DNA of 45,120 bases from Halococcus thailandensis JCM 13552 (GTDB taxonomy: Archaea > Halobacteriota > Halobacteria > Halobacteriales > Halococcaceae): the NCBI RefSeq assembly GCF_000336715.1, contig NZ_AOMF01000145.1, forward strand, positions 4,956 to 50,075, given 5' to 3'. How positions within the stretch are numbered: the stretch's first letter is position 1; every line of letters begins with the position of its first letter. Below, piece after piece: positions 33,210 through 44,018 of the stretch. The translations under genes were made by a program, and so were the position numbers. The notes beneath the pieces were generated by a model. That model saw only the letters and a program-made list of their open reading frames with translations, ran no database searches and was not told where the DNA came from.

Positions 33210-34157
33210 TCAGGGCAGTTCGGGCTCGTACCCCACCATCTCGACCGCCGAATCGAGCAGCTCCTCGATCCCCTCGTCGTCTTCGACGCTCAGGTAGTGA
33301 TCGGCGTCGAGATCGCGCGAGCGATCGGCCTTCGTACAGACGGTCGCGACCGGCGTGTCGAAGCGCTCGCGGACGGCGTCGCGGAGCGCGAGCTGGTCGT
33401 CGAGCGGGTAGCCACAGGCCCCGCTCGCGTCGACGAAGACGAGCACGGTGTCGGCAGCGTGAGCCAGCGCGCTCTCGGCCTGGAGCTCGATCTCGTTGCG
33501 CTCCTCGTGCTCGCGATCGAGCAACCCTGGAGTGTCGACCAGCTGATACCGGATGTGCTCGCGCGTGAAGTGGCCGACGCCGATCCGCGTCGTGGTGAAC
33601 GGGTACGAGGCGGTCTCGTGGCGTGCGTTCGTGACGTGGTTGACGAACGTCGACTTTCCGACGTTCGGAAAGCCCGCGACGACGATCGTCGGCTCGTCGG
33701 GTCTGATGTCGGGGAGCACTTTGAGCTCGTCGCGGGCCGCGCCGAGCCGTTCGAGATCCTCGCTCACCTCCTCGACGACGTCCGCGAGCCGGGCAAACGC
33801 CTGTTTCCTGAGTTTGCGCGCCGTCTCGACGTCACCACGTAGTCGGCCCTGGTACTCGCGCTTGATCTCGTCGGTCTGATTGCTCGCCCAGCCGACGTTC
33901 GAGAGACTCTTTCGTACTGCGTCGACGTCGACGATCGCGTCGGCGAGTTCGTAGTAGAACGGATCGAGCGTGTCGAAATCCGGCCAGCTCGTCACGACGT
34001 TTTCGAGGTTGTCCGAGAGGATGTTGCCCGCGGTCTGGAGCATCGACTCCTGGGCGTCGAGTCCGGACTGGGCCCGCCCGGCGCGGGTCGCCCGCGAGAA
34101 CGCCCGGTCGACCAGCTCCTCGTCGGTGGGCGTGGTCGGGATGTCTTCGAAAATCAT
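33210..34157 (-). CDS. NOG1-type GTPase (Obg family)
   Basis: 315 residues with an N-terminal helical NOG1 domain (FEDIPTTPTDEELVDRAFSR, TLDPFYYELADAIVDVDAVR) and a central GTPase domain: G1 AGFPNVGKST, switch TTTRIGVGHF, G3 LVDTPGLLD, G4 CTKAD. NOG1 takes part in large-subunit ribosome assembly in eukaryotes; the archaeal role is probably similar. The start at 34157 (MIFEDIP) is supported by the conserved FEDIPT. A longer start at 34175 would add six residues. Confidence 0.93.
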   Translation of the reverse strand: MIFEDIPTTPTDEELVDRAFSRATRAGRAQSGLDAQESMLQTAGNILSDNLENVVTSWPDFDTLDPFYYELADAIVDVDAVRKSLSNVGWASNQTDEIKREYQGRLRGDVETARKLRKQAFARLADVVEEVSEDLERLGAARDELKVLPDIRPDEPTIVVAGFPNVGKSTFVNHVTNARHETASYPFTTTRIGVGHFTREHIRYQLVDTPGLLDREHEERNEIELQAESALAHAADTVLVFVDASGACGYPLDDQLALRDAVRERFDTPVATVCTKADRSRDLDADHYLSVEDDEGIEELLDSAVEMVGYEPELP

Positions 34158-34247
34158 GAAGGCCGTACTGCGCACGTACGTAAAAGCGCGTCAGTCGGCC
34201 GCCGACAGACCCGCCACGGCTTTACTGTCGCCCTGCGTAGCGATCGC

Positions 34248-34598
34248 ATGACGAACTGGCGCGCCGTGGGAATCGGCTTCCTCATCGAACTCGTGCTCAG
34301 CATCATCGGCGGGATCGTCCCGGTCATCGGCCAGCTGTTCGCCGCACTCGTCGGCGGGTTCGCTGCAGGCTACGTCGCCGGCGGCGGGTTCGGGAGCGGG
34401 TTCTGGCACGGCCTGCTCGCGGGTGCGCTCGGCGGGATCATCGTCGCGGTGCTCGTGACGGCGCTCGTCGGCGTGTTCGACGCCACGCTCGGCTTCGCCG
34501 GTCTGCTCGGTGGCAGCGTGCTCGTCATCGGCGTGACGCTCGCGCTCGTGCTCGCCCTCCCGAGCGCGATCGCGGGGGCGATCGGCGGCGCGCTCTGA
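34248..34598 (+). CDS. DUF5518-like membrane protein
   Basis: 116 residues, very hydrophobic, with four membrane segments and Gly-rich loops (GGIVPVIGQLFAALVGGFAA, AGGGFGSGFWHGLLAGALGG). This agrees with the haloarchaeal DUF5518 family. No function is known. Divergent from the NOG1 gene and convergent with hisE. Confidence 0.82.
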   Translation: MTNWRAVGIGFLIELVLSIIGGIVPVIGQLFAALVGGFAAGYVAGGGFGSGFWHGLLAGALGGIIVAVLVTALVGVFDATLGFAGLLGGSVLVIGVTLALVLALPSAIAGAIGGAL

Positions 34599-34601
34599 GT
34601 C

Positions 34602-34910
34602 TCAGCGCCGTTCGCGCAGTTCTGCACGCAACTCGTCGAGACTGATGTCCTTCATCGCCAGCAGAACGAGCAGATGGTAGACGAGATCGGCGCTCTCGGC
34701 GACGAGCGCGTCGTCATCGTCCTTCGCCGCGAGCACGACCTCCGTGCTCTCCTCGCCGATCTTTTCGAGCACGGCGTTCTCACCCTTTTCGTGAGTGAAC
34801 AGCGACGCGGTGTAGGAGTCCTCCGGCAGTTCCTCCTGTCGGTCGGCGATGACCGCCGCGAGTTCGTCGAGGACGGTCTCCGATCGCTGTTCGGCAGGTT
34901 TTTCGCTCAC
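34602..34910 (-). CDS. hisE: Phosphoribosyl-ATP pyrophosphatase
   Basis: Second step of histidine synthesis: hydrolyses phosphoribosyl-ATP to phosphoribosyl-AMP. 102 residues of all-helical MazG-like fold. Conserved segments are VLDELAAVIADRQ, SYTASLF, KIGEESTEVVLAAKDDD (metal-binding acids) and ESADLVYHLLVLLA. It overlaps the DUF151 gene by four bases, so it is the last gene of a pdxT-DUF151-hisE cluster. Confidence 0.95.
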   Translation of the reverse strand: MSEKPAEQRSETVLDELAAVIADRQEELPEDSYTASLFTHEKGENAVLEKIGEESTEVVLAAKDDDDALVAESADLVYHLLVLLAMKDISLDELRAELRERR

Positions 34911-35365
34911 AGGTCGGCCACCTCGCGGATGTCGTCGAGCTCGTCGAACGCCTCGCGCTCGCGGCGGCCCTCCTCGAAGACGGCGGGATCGAGCTCGATC
35001 GGGGTGTTCGTGCGGGCGGCGAGCGCGAGCGAGTCGCTCGGTCGTGCGTCGATGACGCGCTCGCCGCGGGGCGTCTCGACGTGGAGGTCGGCAGTGTACG
35101 TTCCGCCCTCGTCGTTCTCCTCGATGGCGTCGACGACCACACTGTCGACCCGGCCGCCGAGCTCCTCGACGACGTCGAGCAGGAGATCGTGGGTGAGCGG
35201 CCGGCCGATGTCGACGGCGTCCATCCCGCGGGCGATGGCCGACGCCTCGTCGAAGCCGATGAAGATCGGCAGATAGTCGGCCTCGCCGTCCACAGCGAGG
35301 AGCACCACCGGGACGGGACCGGAGGGCGTGCCCGCGATGCGGACAGCGTCGATGTGGGCGTTCAT
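34907..35365 (-). CDS. DUF151 (bifunctional nuclease family) protein
   Basis: 152 residues with the DUF151 pattern PVVLLAVDGEADYLPIFIGF, then EASAIARGMD, RPLTHDLLLDVVEELGGRV and ARPSDSLALAART. Some members have nuclease activity (family knowledge); the archaeal role is untested. Overlaps hisE; 37 bases separate it from pdxT. Confidence 0.9.
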   Translation of the reverse strand: MNAHIDAVRIAGTPSGPVPVVLLAVDGEADYLPIFIGFDEASAIARGMDAVDIGRPLTHDLLLDVVEELGGRVDSVVVDAIEENDEGGTYTADLHVETPRGERVIDARPSDSLALAARTNTPIELDPAVFEEGRREREAFDELDDIREVADL

Positions 35366-35402
35366 ACCCGCTGGAGGGCGCGAGCGATCAAAAGCCCTGT
35401 CA

Positions 35403-35993
35403 CTACCCGTTCGTCCGATCGAAGAAGGCCGTCCCGTGAACCCGTGCGTCGTCGGTGAGTTCGGGATGGAACGCCGTTCCGACAACGGGACCATCGCGCA
35501 CCGCGACCGGTTGACCATCGAACGTCGCGAGCACCTCACAGTCGCCCGCCTCGTCGATGCGCGGCGCGCGGATGAACACCGCCGGGAACGGTTCGTCGAG
35601 ATTCCCGATGTCGAGGTCGGTCTCGAAACTGTCGCGCTGGCGGCCGAAGGCGTTGCGCTCGACGGTCGCATCGATGAGATCCAGATTCTCGACGCGCTCG
35701 TCGCCAGCGTCCGCACAGGCCACGATGAGACCGGCACAGGTCGCGAGCAGCGGCTTGCCCGCGTCGACGTGGGCGACGATCTCGTCGGCGAGCCCCTCGC
35801 GCTGGAGATGAGTCGAGATCGCCGTCGATTCGCCGCCGGGCAACAGGAGAAGATCGCAGTCGGGGATCGTTCCCGATGAGCGAATCTCGATCGGATCGAC
35901 GCGCTCGCCGTGGGCACGGGCCGCCCGCTCGATGGCCGCCGCGTGCTCCCTGAAATCGCCCTGGACAGCGACGACGCCGGCGGTGAAGCTCAT
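35403..35993 (-). CDS. pdxT: Pyridoxal 5'-phosphate synthase glutaminase subunit
   Basis: Supplies ammonia from glutamine to the PdxS synthase, which is not in this window. The 196 residues contain GVVAVQGDFREHAAA at the start, LLLPGGEST, the nucleophile Cys in LLATCAGLIV (about residue 85) and FHPEL with the His-Glu pair (about 178-180). Length is usual for PdxT. First gene of the pdxT-DUF151-hisE cluster, with the Sec61beta gene upstream. Confidence 0.95.
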   Translation of the reverse strand: MSFTAGVVAVQGDFREHAAAIERAARAHGERVDPIEIRSSGTIPDCDLLLLPGGESTAISTHLQREGLADEIVAHVDAGKPLLATCAGLIVACADAGDERVENLDLIDATVERNAFGRQRDSFETDLDIGNLDEPFPAVFIRAPRIDEAGDCEVLATFDGQPVAVRDGPVVGTAFHPELTDDARVHGTAFFDRTNG

Positions 35994-36029
35994 GTCGTGG
36001 CTACGCCGCCCGGCGAAAAAAGCGCGGTG

Positions 36030-36191
36030 TTACAGTGCGATGCGGAGCACGATGATCATGATACCGAACGCGACGCCGAAGGCCACGATCGTTTTCGGGT
36101 CGAGTCGGATGGCGTTCTGATCCTCGGCGTCGAAATATCGCACCAGTCCGGCGCTCGACATCAGTCCGCCGGAGTTGTCGCCGCTGCTCAT
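36030..36191 (-). CDS. secG: Sec61beta subunit of the protein translocase
   Basis: 53 residues on the minus strand: [20 protein letters not shown], then the conserved [16 protein letters not shown] and one C-terminal membrane segment [16 protein letters not shown]. This is the small tail-anchored subunit that joins SecY and SecE. The start and TAA stop are clear. Too short for simple gene finding. The symbol follows haloarchaeal practice. Confidence 0.92.
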   Translation of the reverse strand: MSSGDNSGGLMSSAGLVRYFDAEDQNAIRLDPKTIVAFGVAFGIMIIVLRIAL

Positions 36192-36285
36192 GGCTCCTGT
36201 GTGGCTGCTGCAGGCCTAAACCTTTCGTCGTGGCTACGGGGTGGGAAACGCTTATCAGCGCCACGCGCCTACTTCTGGCCGGAAC

Positions 36286-36555
36286 ATGAGTGTTCGACTG
36301 AAAGACTTCTACGCGGATTGGTGCGGTCCCTGCAAGACCCAAGACCCCATTCTCGAGGAGCTGGAAGAGGACATGGACGGCAGCGTCGAGTTCGAGAAGA
36401 TCGACGTCGACGAGGAGCAGGAGATCGCCAACGAGTACCAGGTGCGATCGATCCCCACGCTCGTCGTCGAGAACGACGACGGCGTCGTCGAGCGGTTCAT
36501 CGGTGTCACCCAGCGCGAGGAGATCGAGAGCGCGCTCGAACAGGCCGGCGCGTAA
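36286..36555 (+). CDS. Short thioredoxin
   Basis: 89 residues with active site DFYADWCGPCK and later DVDEEQEIANEYQVRSIPTLV with the cis-Pro, then a last strand and helix. Classical thioredoxins are about 105 residues; this one starts directly at the third strand. The start at 36286 is favoured because a TTATC element near 36251-36257 would put transcription near 36280. It should reduce disulfides of cytosolic proteins. Confidence 0.88.
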   Translation: MSVRLKDFYADWCGPCKTQDPILEELEEDMDGSVEFEKIDVDEEQEIANEYQVRSIPTLVVENDDGVVERFIGVTQREEIESALEQAGA

Positions 36556-36683
36556 CTCGGGACACGACTCGGTGCGGGATCGGCAGTCGTCGGCCCGGTT
36601 TCATCACACAGCAGCTATTTTACGACCACGACCGAGAGCCGTTGGTGACGCACATATCACCACCGGAAACCGAACGAGACGGC

Positions 36684-36887
36684 CTAGCGGAGGCGCTGAT
36701 AGATCCGGATGAGCGCCTCGGCGACGATGCCGACGATGCTCCAGCGATAGGAGAGGGCGGCCGCACCCAGGAGAAGCGCAGCGATCTTCTTCTCGCCACG
36801 GTAGAGCGCGAGCCCGGCCTCGACGAGCATCGAGATGGCGCTGATCTGTCCTGCCTGTTTCGATTTGAGCGCTTTCGCGAGTCCCAT
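36684..36887 (-). CDS. Small hydrophobic protein, unknown function
   Basis: 67 residues, MGLAKALKSKQAGQISAISM followed by two hydrophobic stretches (about 19-31 and 35-60) and basic residues at the end (RIYQRLR). No family recognised. Convergent with thioredoxin across a 128-base gap that has a short inverted repeat GGTGA/TCACC (about 36640-36660) but no other gene. Confidence 0.72.
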   Translation of the reverse strand: MGLAKALKSKQAGQISAISMLVEAGLALYRGEKKIAALLLGAAALSYRWSIVGIVAEALIRIYQRLR

Positions 36888-36940
36888 GCCCGCGCGAAGG
36901 GAGCAGGACGGATAAGCACGCGGGCGGCGACCGCCGGGAG

Positions 36941-37753
36941 CTACGCCGCGCCCCGAGAATCGAGCGCAGCGAGCCCCTCGTCGGCGAGCCAGTCGAGAAA
37001 TCGCGTCACGGAGTCGGGATCCTCGATGCGGTAGTCCGCCGCCGTCTCCGGGTTCGTGCCGACGTGGATGCCGAGCCCGATCTCCGAGAGTTCGCGAAAG
37101 GCCGCCTCGTCGGTCGTGTCGTCGCCGACGTAGATCGGGAGCCAGCCGTCGTGATCGGCCACGAGCAGCGAGACGGCGTCGCCCTTGTCCCAGGCGACCG
37201 TCGGCGTGAGCTCGACGATCTCCTTGCCCGTCGAGAGCTCGAACCCGCCCTCCGCGACCCGCTCGACGGCCGTCTCGACGACGTCGTGGACCTCGTTCTC
37301 GCGCTCGGGAGCCGTCCGGTAGTGGACGGTCGCACTTACGGATTTGTCCTCGACGAAACAGTCCGTGTCGTCGAGGCGCTCCTCGATGTCGGCGACGATC
37401 GTGTCGAGATCGCGCCGTCGACGTCTGGCGATCGGGTGGGTCGTGCTCTCGCCATCTCTGTGGAGTTCGAGCCCGTGATTGCCGGCGTAGTCGATCCCGT
37501 CGATACCGACACGCTCGCGGAGATCGGCGAGTTCACGCCCGCTGATGACGGCCACGTCCACCCGGTCGTGATCGCGGAGGCGTTCGAGCGCGGTCAGGTT
37601 GTCCTCGCCGAGCGCCGGTGCGTCCGGATCGATCTCGATACCGGCGAGCGTGCCGTCGAAATCCGTACAGAACAGGAGTCCGTTCGCGTCCGCCAGGCGA
37701 TCGCGGAGCGCCGGAAGCGAGTCCCACAGCGCCGGCGGGATGTCAGTCGTCAT
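36941..37753 (-). CDS. otsB: Trehalose-6-phosphate phosphatase
   Basis: Removes phosphate from trehalose 6-phosphate. The 270-residue HAD enzyme has motif I DFDGTLAGIE (D31, D33), VAVISGR, GNHGLELHRDG, the Lys motif VELTPTVAWDKGDAV, and GDDTTDEAAF (motif IV). Overlaps the upstream otsA gene by 11 bases, so the pair is one operon producing trehalose, a compatible solute. Confidence 0.95.
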   Translation of the reverse strand: MTTDIPPALWDSLPALRDRLADANGLLFCTDFDGTLAGIEIDPDAPALGEDNLTALERLRDHDRVDVAVISGRELADLRERVGIDGIDYAGNHGLELHRDGESTTHPIARRRRRDLDTIVADIEERLDDTDCFVEDKSVSATVHYRTAPERENEVHDVVETAVERVAEGGFELSTGKEIVELTPTVAWDKGDAVSLLVADHDGWLPIYVGDDTTDEAAFRELSEIGLGIHVGTNPETAADYRIEDPDSVTRFLDWLADEGLAALDSRGAA

Positions 37754-39251
37754 CGGTGTCTTTCGCCCTGAGTTCGTCGATCGTATCGAAGACGCTCTCC
37801 ATCCACGCGTAGAGGTCGTGTGATTCTACCTGTTCACGCAGGGCGACCATTCGTTCGGCACGTTCATCCATCTCCATCGTCAGCGCGCGCTCGATCGTGT
37901 CGGCGAAGGCGTCGGTGTCGTAGGGGTTGATGGTGAGCGCCCGATCGCCGAGCTCCTCGTGGGCACCGGCCTGATCCGAGAGCACGAGCACGCCGTCGTC
38001 GTCGACCTGCGCGGCGACGTATTCCTTGGAGACGAGGTTCATCCCGTCGCGGACGGCGCTCACGAGCATCACGTCGGCGTAGCGATAGAGCCCGCAGAGC
38101 TCGCGCTGGGGGATGAACTCGTTGATGTAGATGACCGGCTGCCAGTCGTCGGTGCCGAAGCGGTCGTTGATGCGGTCGATCGACTCCTGAACCTCGGTCT
38201 GGAGATCCTGATAGTCGGGGATGAGCGAGCGGCTCTCGTTTGCCTTCTGGACGTAACAGACCTCGCCGCGGTATTCGGGGCGGGTCTCCAGGAGGCGTTC
38301 GAGCGCGTCGAGGCGCTCGACGATCCCCTTCGTGTAGTCGAGTCGGTCGACGCCGACGATGACGTTCGTCGACGGATCGATCCCGTGTGACGACTGGAAC
38401 TCCCGCCAGAAGTCGTCGTCGGCGGCCTCGGCGTGCTCTCGGATCGAATCGGCGTCGATCCCCATCGGAAAGGCCTTGACGACCGTCGTGTGGCCCTCGT
38501 AGCTGACCCGCCCGCCCTCGGGATCGATGAAGGCGTCGTCGAGCGCCTCGTCGACACAGTCGAGGAAGTTCCGACAGTAGCGCTCGACGTGAAAGCCGAG
38601 GAGGTCGTTACCGAGTAGCCCTTCGAGCAGTTGCTCGTGCTGGGGACAGGCCCGGAAGGTGTCCCAGCCGGGCCAGGTGATATGCCAGAAATGCGTGAGA
38701 AAGGCGCTGTCGGGCAGCGCATCGCGCACCCAGCGCGGCGCGAGTGTGAAGTGGTAGTCCTGAAACCAGATCAGCGAGTCCGCGCCGGCGGTCTCGACGA
38801 CCGCATCGGCGAAAGTCTCGTTGACCTGCTGGTAGCGCTGCCAGTAGCGCTCGACGTAGTCGGTCTTCATCGTCCCGCCGTGACAGAGCGGCCAGAGAAC
38901 GCGATTGGAGTAGCCGTAGTAGTAGCCCTCGACCTCCTCGTCGGTGAGCCAGAGCCGTTTGAGCGTGTAGGCCTCCGATTCGGGCGGCATCCGGACGGTG
39001 CCATCGTCGCCTGTCACGTCGGCATCGGCTTCGCCATCGCCCCACGCGATCCACGTCCCGTCGGTTTCCTGCATCACCGGATCGAGTCCCGCCGTCAGTC
39101 CGCCGGCCGGCCGGTTGACGGTGATCGAGCGCTCGCCGTCGCCGTGGTCGTAGCTGTGCGTGTACGGCTGGCGGTTCGAGACGACGATCAGTTCGCCGTC
39201 GTCGACTGCCGGCACGATTCCGTCGTCCGTTGCGCTGTTGTCAGCTCCCAT
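37743..39251 (-). CDS. otsA: Trehalose-6-phosphate synthase (GT20)
   Basis: Joins glucose from a nucleotide sugar to glucose 6-phosphate. The 502 residues show ELIVVSNRQPYTH near the start, PLCHGG, VWFQDYHF-type LIWFQDYHFTLAPR, HFWHITWPGWDTFRACP, GVDRLDYTKGI, INEFIPQRELCGLYRYADV and DGMNLVSKEYVAAQ, all GT20 hallmarks. First gene of otsA-otsB. A TTATAAG element on the minus strand (39303-39309) suits a transcript with a leader of about 30 bases. Confidence 0.96.
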   Translation of the reverse strand: MGADNSATDDGIVPAVDDGELIVVSNRQPYTHSYDHGDGERSITVNRPAGGLTAGLDPVMQETDGTWIAWGDGEADADVTGDDGTVRMPPESEAYTLKRLWLTDEEVEGYYYGYSNRVLWPLCHGGTMKTDYVERYWQRYQQVNETFADAVVETAGADSLIWFQDYHFTLAPRWVRDALPDSAFLTHFWHITWPGWDTFRACPQHEQLLEGLLGNDLLGFHVERYCRNFLDCVDEALDDAFIDPEGGRVSYEGHTTVVKAFPMGIDADSIREHAEAADDDFWREFQSSHGIDPSTNVIVGVDRLDYTKGIVERLDALERLLETRPEYRGEVCYVQKANESRSLIPDYQDLQTEVQESIDRINDRFGTDDWQPVIYINEFIPQRELCGLYRYADVMLVSAVRDGMNLVSKEYVAAQVDDDGVLVLSDQAGAHEELGDRALTINPYDTDAFADTIERALTMEMDERAERMVALREQVESHDLYAWMESVFDTIDELRAKDTDDD

Positions 39252-39452
39252 AGAGAGTGCTCGCTGTGGCTATCAGCCGTGTCTCCCCATTCAGTCGCAT
39301 CTCTTATAATTCATGGGCTTGAGTGGGGTGTGTCCCCGGCTTGCCGTCGCCGGCTTTTATCACTACTGGTCGCCGCAATCGGGAGCCGTGTCGCGATCGC
39401 AGTATCGTTGGAGGATGATAATTGCTGTAACCGGATGGCCGAGCACACCATC
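39252..39452. promoter_or_regulatory. Divergent promoter region between otsA and repeat copy 3
   Basis: No gene is visible. On the minus strand TTATAAG (39303-39309) serves otsA. On the plus strand TTTTAT (39355-39360) is preceded by an inverted repeat CCGGC/GCCGG (39336-39353) and could start a transcript near 39385 that would run through repeat copy 3 into uvrA. Confidence 0.45.
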
Positions 39453-39662
39453 CTGGTGGATGAAGGGCGAGCATCCCGAAGGGATACGAGGGCTTCGGCG
39501 GAGGCGGTGCGGTTGCGGAAAGGTCGATGTCCGCGCGAACGCAGTGAGCGCGGTTCACCGTGAGCGAGCGAAGCGAGTGAACGGCTCTTTTTAGTCCAGG
39601 TTTTGCACGGGGTTCGAGCGAGCGCCGGAGGCGCGAGCGAGGACTCCGTGTAAAAAAGTGGG
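39453..39662 (+). repeat. Dispersed structured intergenic element, copy 3
   Basis: Plus-strand copy. Blocks: CTGGTGGATGAAGGGCGA (39453-39470, identical to copy 2), hairpin ATCCC-GAA-GGGAT, GAGGGCTTC (39488-39496), GTGCGGTTGCGG (39507-39518), TGTCCGCGCGA (39528-39538), a hairpin region, TTTTTAGTCCAGGTTTT (39588-39604), inner stem GCGCC-GGA-GGCGC inside outer stem GCACGG/CCGTGT, and GTAAAAAAGTGG (39650-39661). The uvrA ATG follows 43 bases later. Confidence 0.78.
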
Positions 39663-39705
39663 GAATCGACAGGGTTTCACGGCCCGCGCTCCCGACTATG
39701 GAGCA

Positions 39706-42645
<2,940 letters not shown>

Positions 42646-42714
42646 CGCGGCGCGTCGCATCGATCACAGTACTGTTGTCGGATGACGGAAGGCAAGGGAC
42701 ATCATCTCCGGCCG

Positions 42715-43707
42715 TCACTCCTCGAACTCGGTGCGTTCGACGGGGACGAGCGCCCCGTCCTGACGAGTGGCGCGGTACTGTCGCCGGTAGCGCGCGAGCT
42801 TTCGATAGAGGAAGTAGCCGAAGAAGCTGTCGTAGATGACGACGAACGCCAGGAGGGTGACGAAGTTCGGGATGCCGAGCACGAAGGCCGCGGCGGCAGG
42901 GATGAACGTGAGCGTGTTGTAGGACGCGTGGATGAGCGCTGCGATCAGGAGTCCCTTGACGATGATCGGGCCGGCACGATCGCGGTTGAACTTCGCCAGG
43001 CCGAGATAGTAGCCCGAGAAGGCGGAGTAGATGACGTGGCCGGGGCCGGCGATCGCCCGCGCGGGGGTGACACCCCCACCAGCACCGAGCACGTTGCCGA
43101 TGACGGGGTTGGCCACCGCGTCGGTGATGTAGATGGCGTTCTCGATGGTGGCGAAACCGAGCCCCGCGACCGCGCCGTAGACGGCCCCGTCGATGACCGC
43201 GTCGAATCGCGGGCTGCGGTAGGCGTAGATCCGGACGGCGAGCCACTTCATCGTCTCCTCGATCGGACCGACGACGAGATAGAAGAACCAGACCGGGCCG
43301 ACGATCGGGACGAGCTGGAGAACGCTGCCGAACCCGTTGATGATCGCGGCGAAGCTCGCGAAGAGCACGCCGAGGGCGAACGTCACCGCGAGCAAGGATA
43401 GCGGTTCGGTGGTCGTGCTGTCGGTCCACCAGACGTAGGCGACGAGCGCGAGCGCCGGTACGAGCGACAGCACCGTGAACGCGCTCACGACGGGATCGAG
43501 GATGCGTGGCAGGTCGCTGGTCACGACGATCGCCACGAGGATCCCGAACGCGAGCAGCACCAGCACCCAGCGCGCGACCACGTCCAACACCCAGTAGAGC
43601 CAGCTCGCCACCCTGTCGAGCGGCGTCCGCACCTCCCACGTCGTAACGTCGTAGCGGTCGCGGGACCCGTCGTCGCGGGACTGGATCGGGTCCTGACTGC
43701 GCGCCAT
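42715..43707 (-). CDS. PrsW-family intramembrane metalloprotease
   Basis: 330 residues with about eight membrane segments. PrsW motifs are GPIEETMKWLAVR (EExxK), LGFATIENAIYI, GPGHVIYSAFSGYYLG and LIHASYNTL, which supply Glu and His ligands for a metal inside the membrane. Bacterial PrsW cleaves an anti-sigma factor; archaeal substrates are unknown. The start at 43707 excludes a 14-residue extension. It converges with uvrA. Confidence 0.9.
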   Translation of the reverse strand: MARSQDPIQSRDDGSRDRYDVTTWEVRTPLDRVASWLYWVLDVVARWVLVLLAFGILVAIVVTSDLPRILDPVVSAFTVLSLVPALALVAYVWWTDSTTTEPLSLLAVTFALGVLFASFAAIINGFGSVLQLVPIVGPVWFFYLVVGPIEETMKWLAVRIYAYRSPRFDAVIDGAVYGAVAGLGFATIENAIYITDAVANPVIGNVLGAGGGVTPARAIAGPGHVIYSAFSGYYLGLAKFNRDRAGPIIVKGLLIAALIHASYNTLTFIPAAAAFVLGIPNFVTLLAFVVIYDSFFGYFLYRKLARYRRQYRATRQDGALVPVERTEFEE

Positions 43708-43756
43708 ACCCGACTCTCGACCGCCGGGACCTAACCGTTGTCCCCTCACCCGACGA

Positions 43757-43790
43757 CAGGTGTTGATATGTAATTATACACCATTACCTG
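43757..43790. promoter_or_regulatory. AT-rich dyad in the prsW upstream region
   Basis: Nested inverted repeats surround an AT-rich core: CAGGT (43757-43761) with ACCTG (43786-43790), GGTGT (43759-43763) with ACACC (43778-43782), and TGTA-ATTA-TACA at the centre. It is the most AT-rich spot in this 127-base gap and could serve as a bidirectional promoter and operator for prsW and the small plus-strand ORF. Confidence 0.4.
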
Positions 43791-43834
43791 GATTAGGCAT
43801 AGCTTGATAGGTTCCCACGAACGACCGTCACAGC

Positions 43835-43984
43835 ATGGCACGCAGCACGACGCGCGGACTGCTGTACACAGCACCGCCGACCGACGAGGAGGAACGAGCG
43901 GACGAGCGACCCAGTAGGACTGCATCGGCGATGACGGCGGATTCGGACGGAACGAATCACGCCAACGCCGTCGCGGACGACTAG
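43835..43984 (+). CDS. Possible 49-residue acidic protein
   Basis: ATG at 43835 opens 49 codons: MARSTTRGLLYTAPPTDEEE, then a polar acidic stretch ending HANAVADD, stop TAG. No domain, membrane segment or Cys. It looks disordered. An AT-rich promoter-like region lies 25-75 bases upstream. Coding is possible but unproven. Confidence 0.4.
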   Translation: MARSTTRGLLYTAPPTDEEERADERPSRTASAMTADSDGTNHANAVADD

Positions 43985-44018
43985 TCAGGTAGTCACGCGA
44001 TCGAACGGGGAGTCACGG

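Noticed and set aside
39336-39360. GC hairpin followed by TTTTAT as an intrinsic terminator
   Set aside because: No plus-strand gene lies upstream to be terminated; the AT part is better explained as a TATA-like element.
39313-39594. 93-residue ORF upstream of uvrA
   Set aside because: Mostly repeat copy 3 and promoter sequence; no codon bias or conserved motif.
43793-43812. TTAGGCATAGCTTGA as a DtxR/SirR-type metal box
   Set aside because: Only one half resembles the known consensus, and no iron gene is adjacent.
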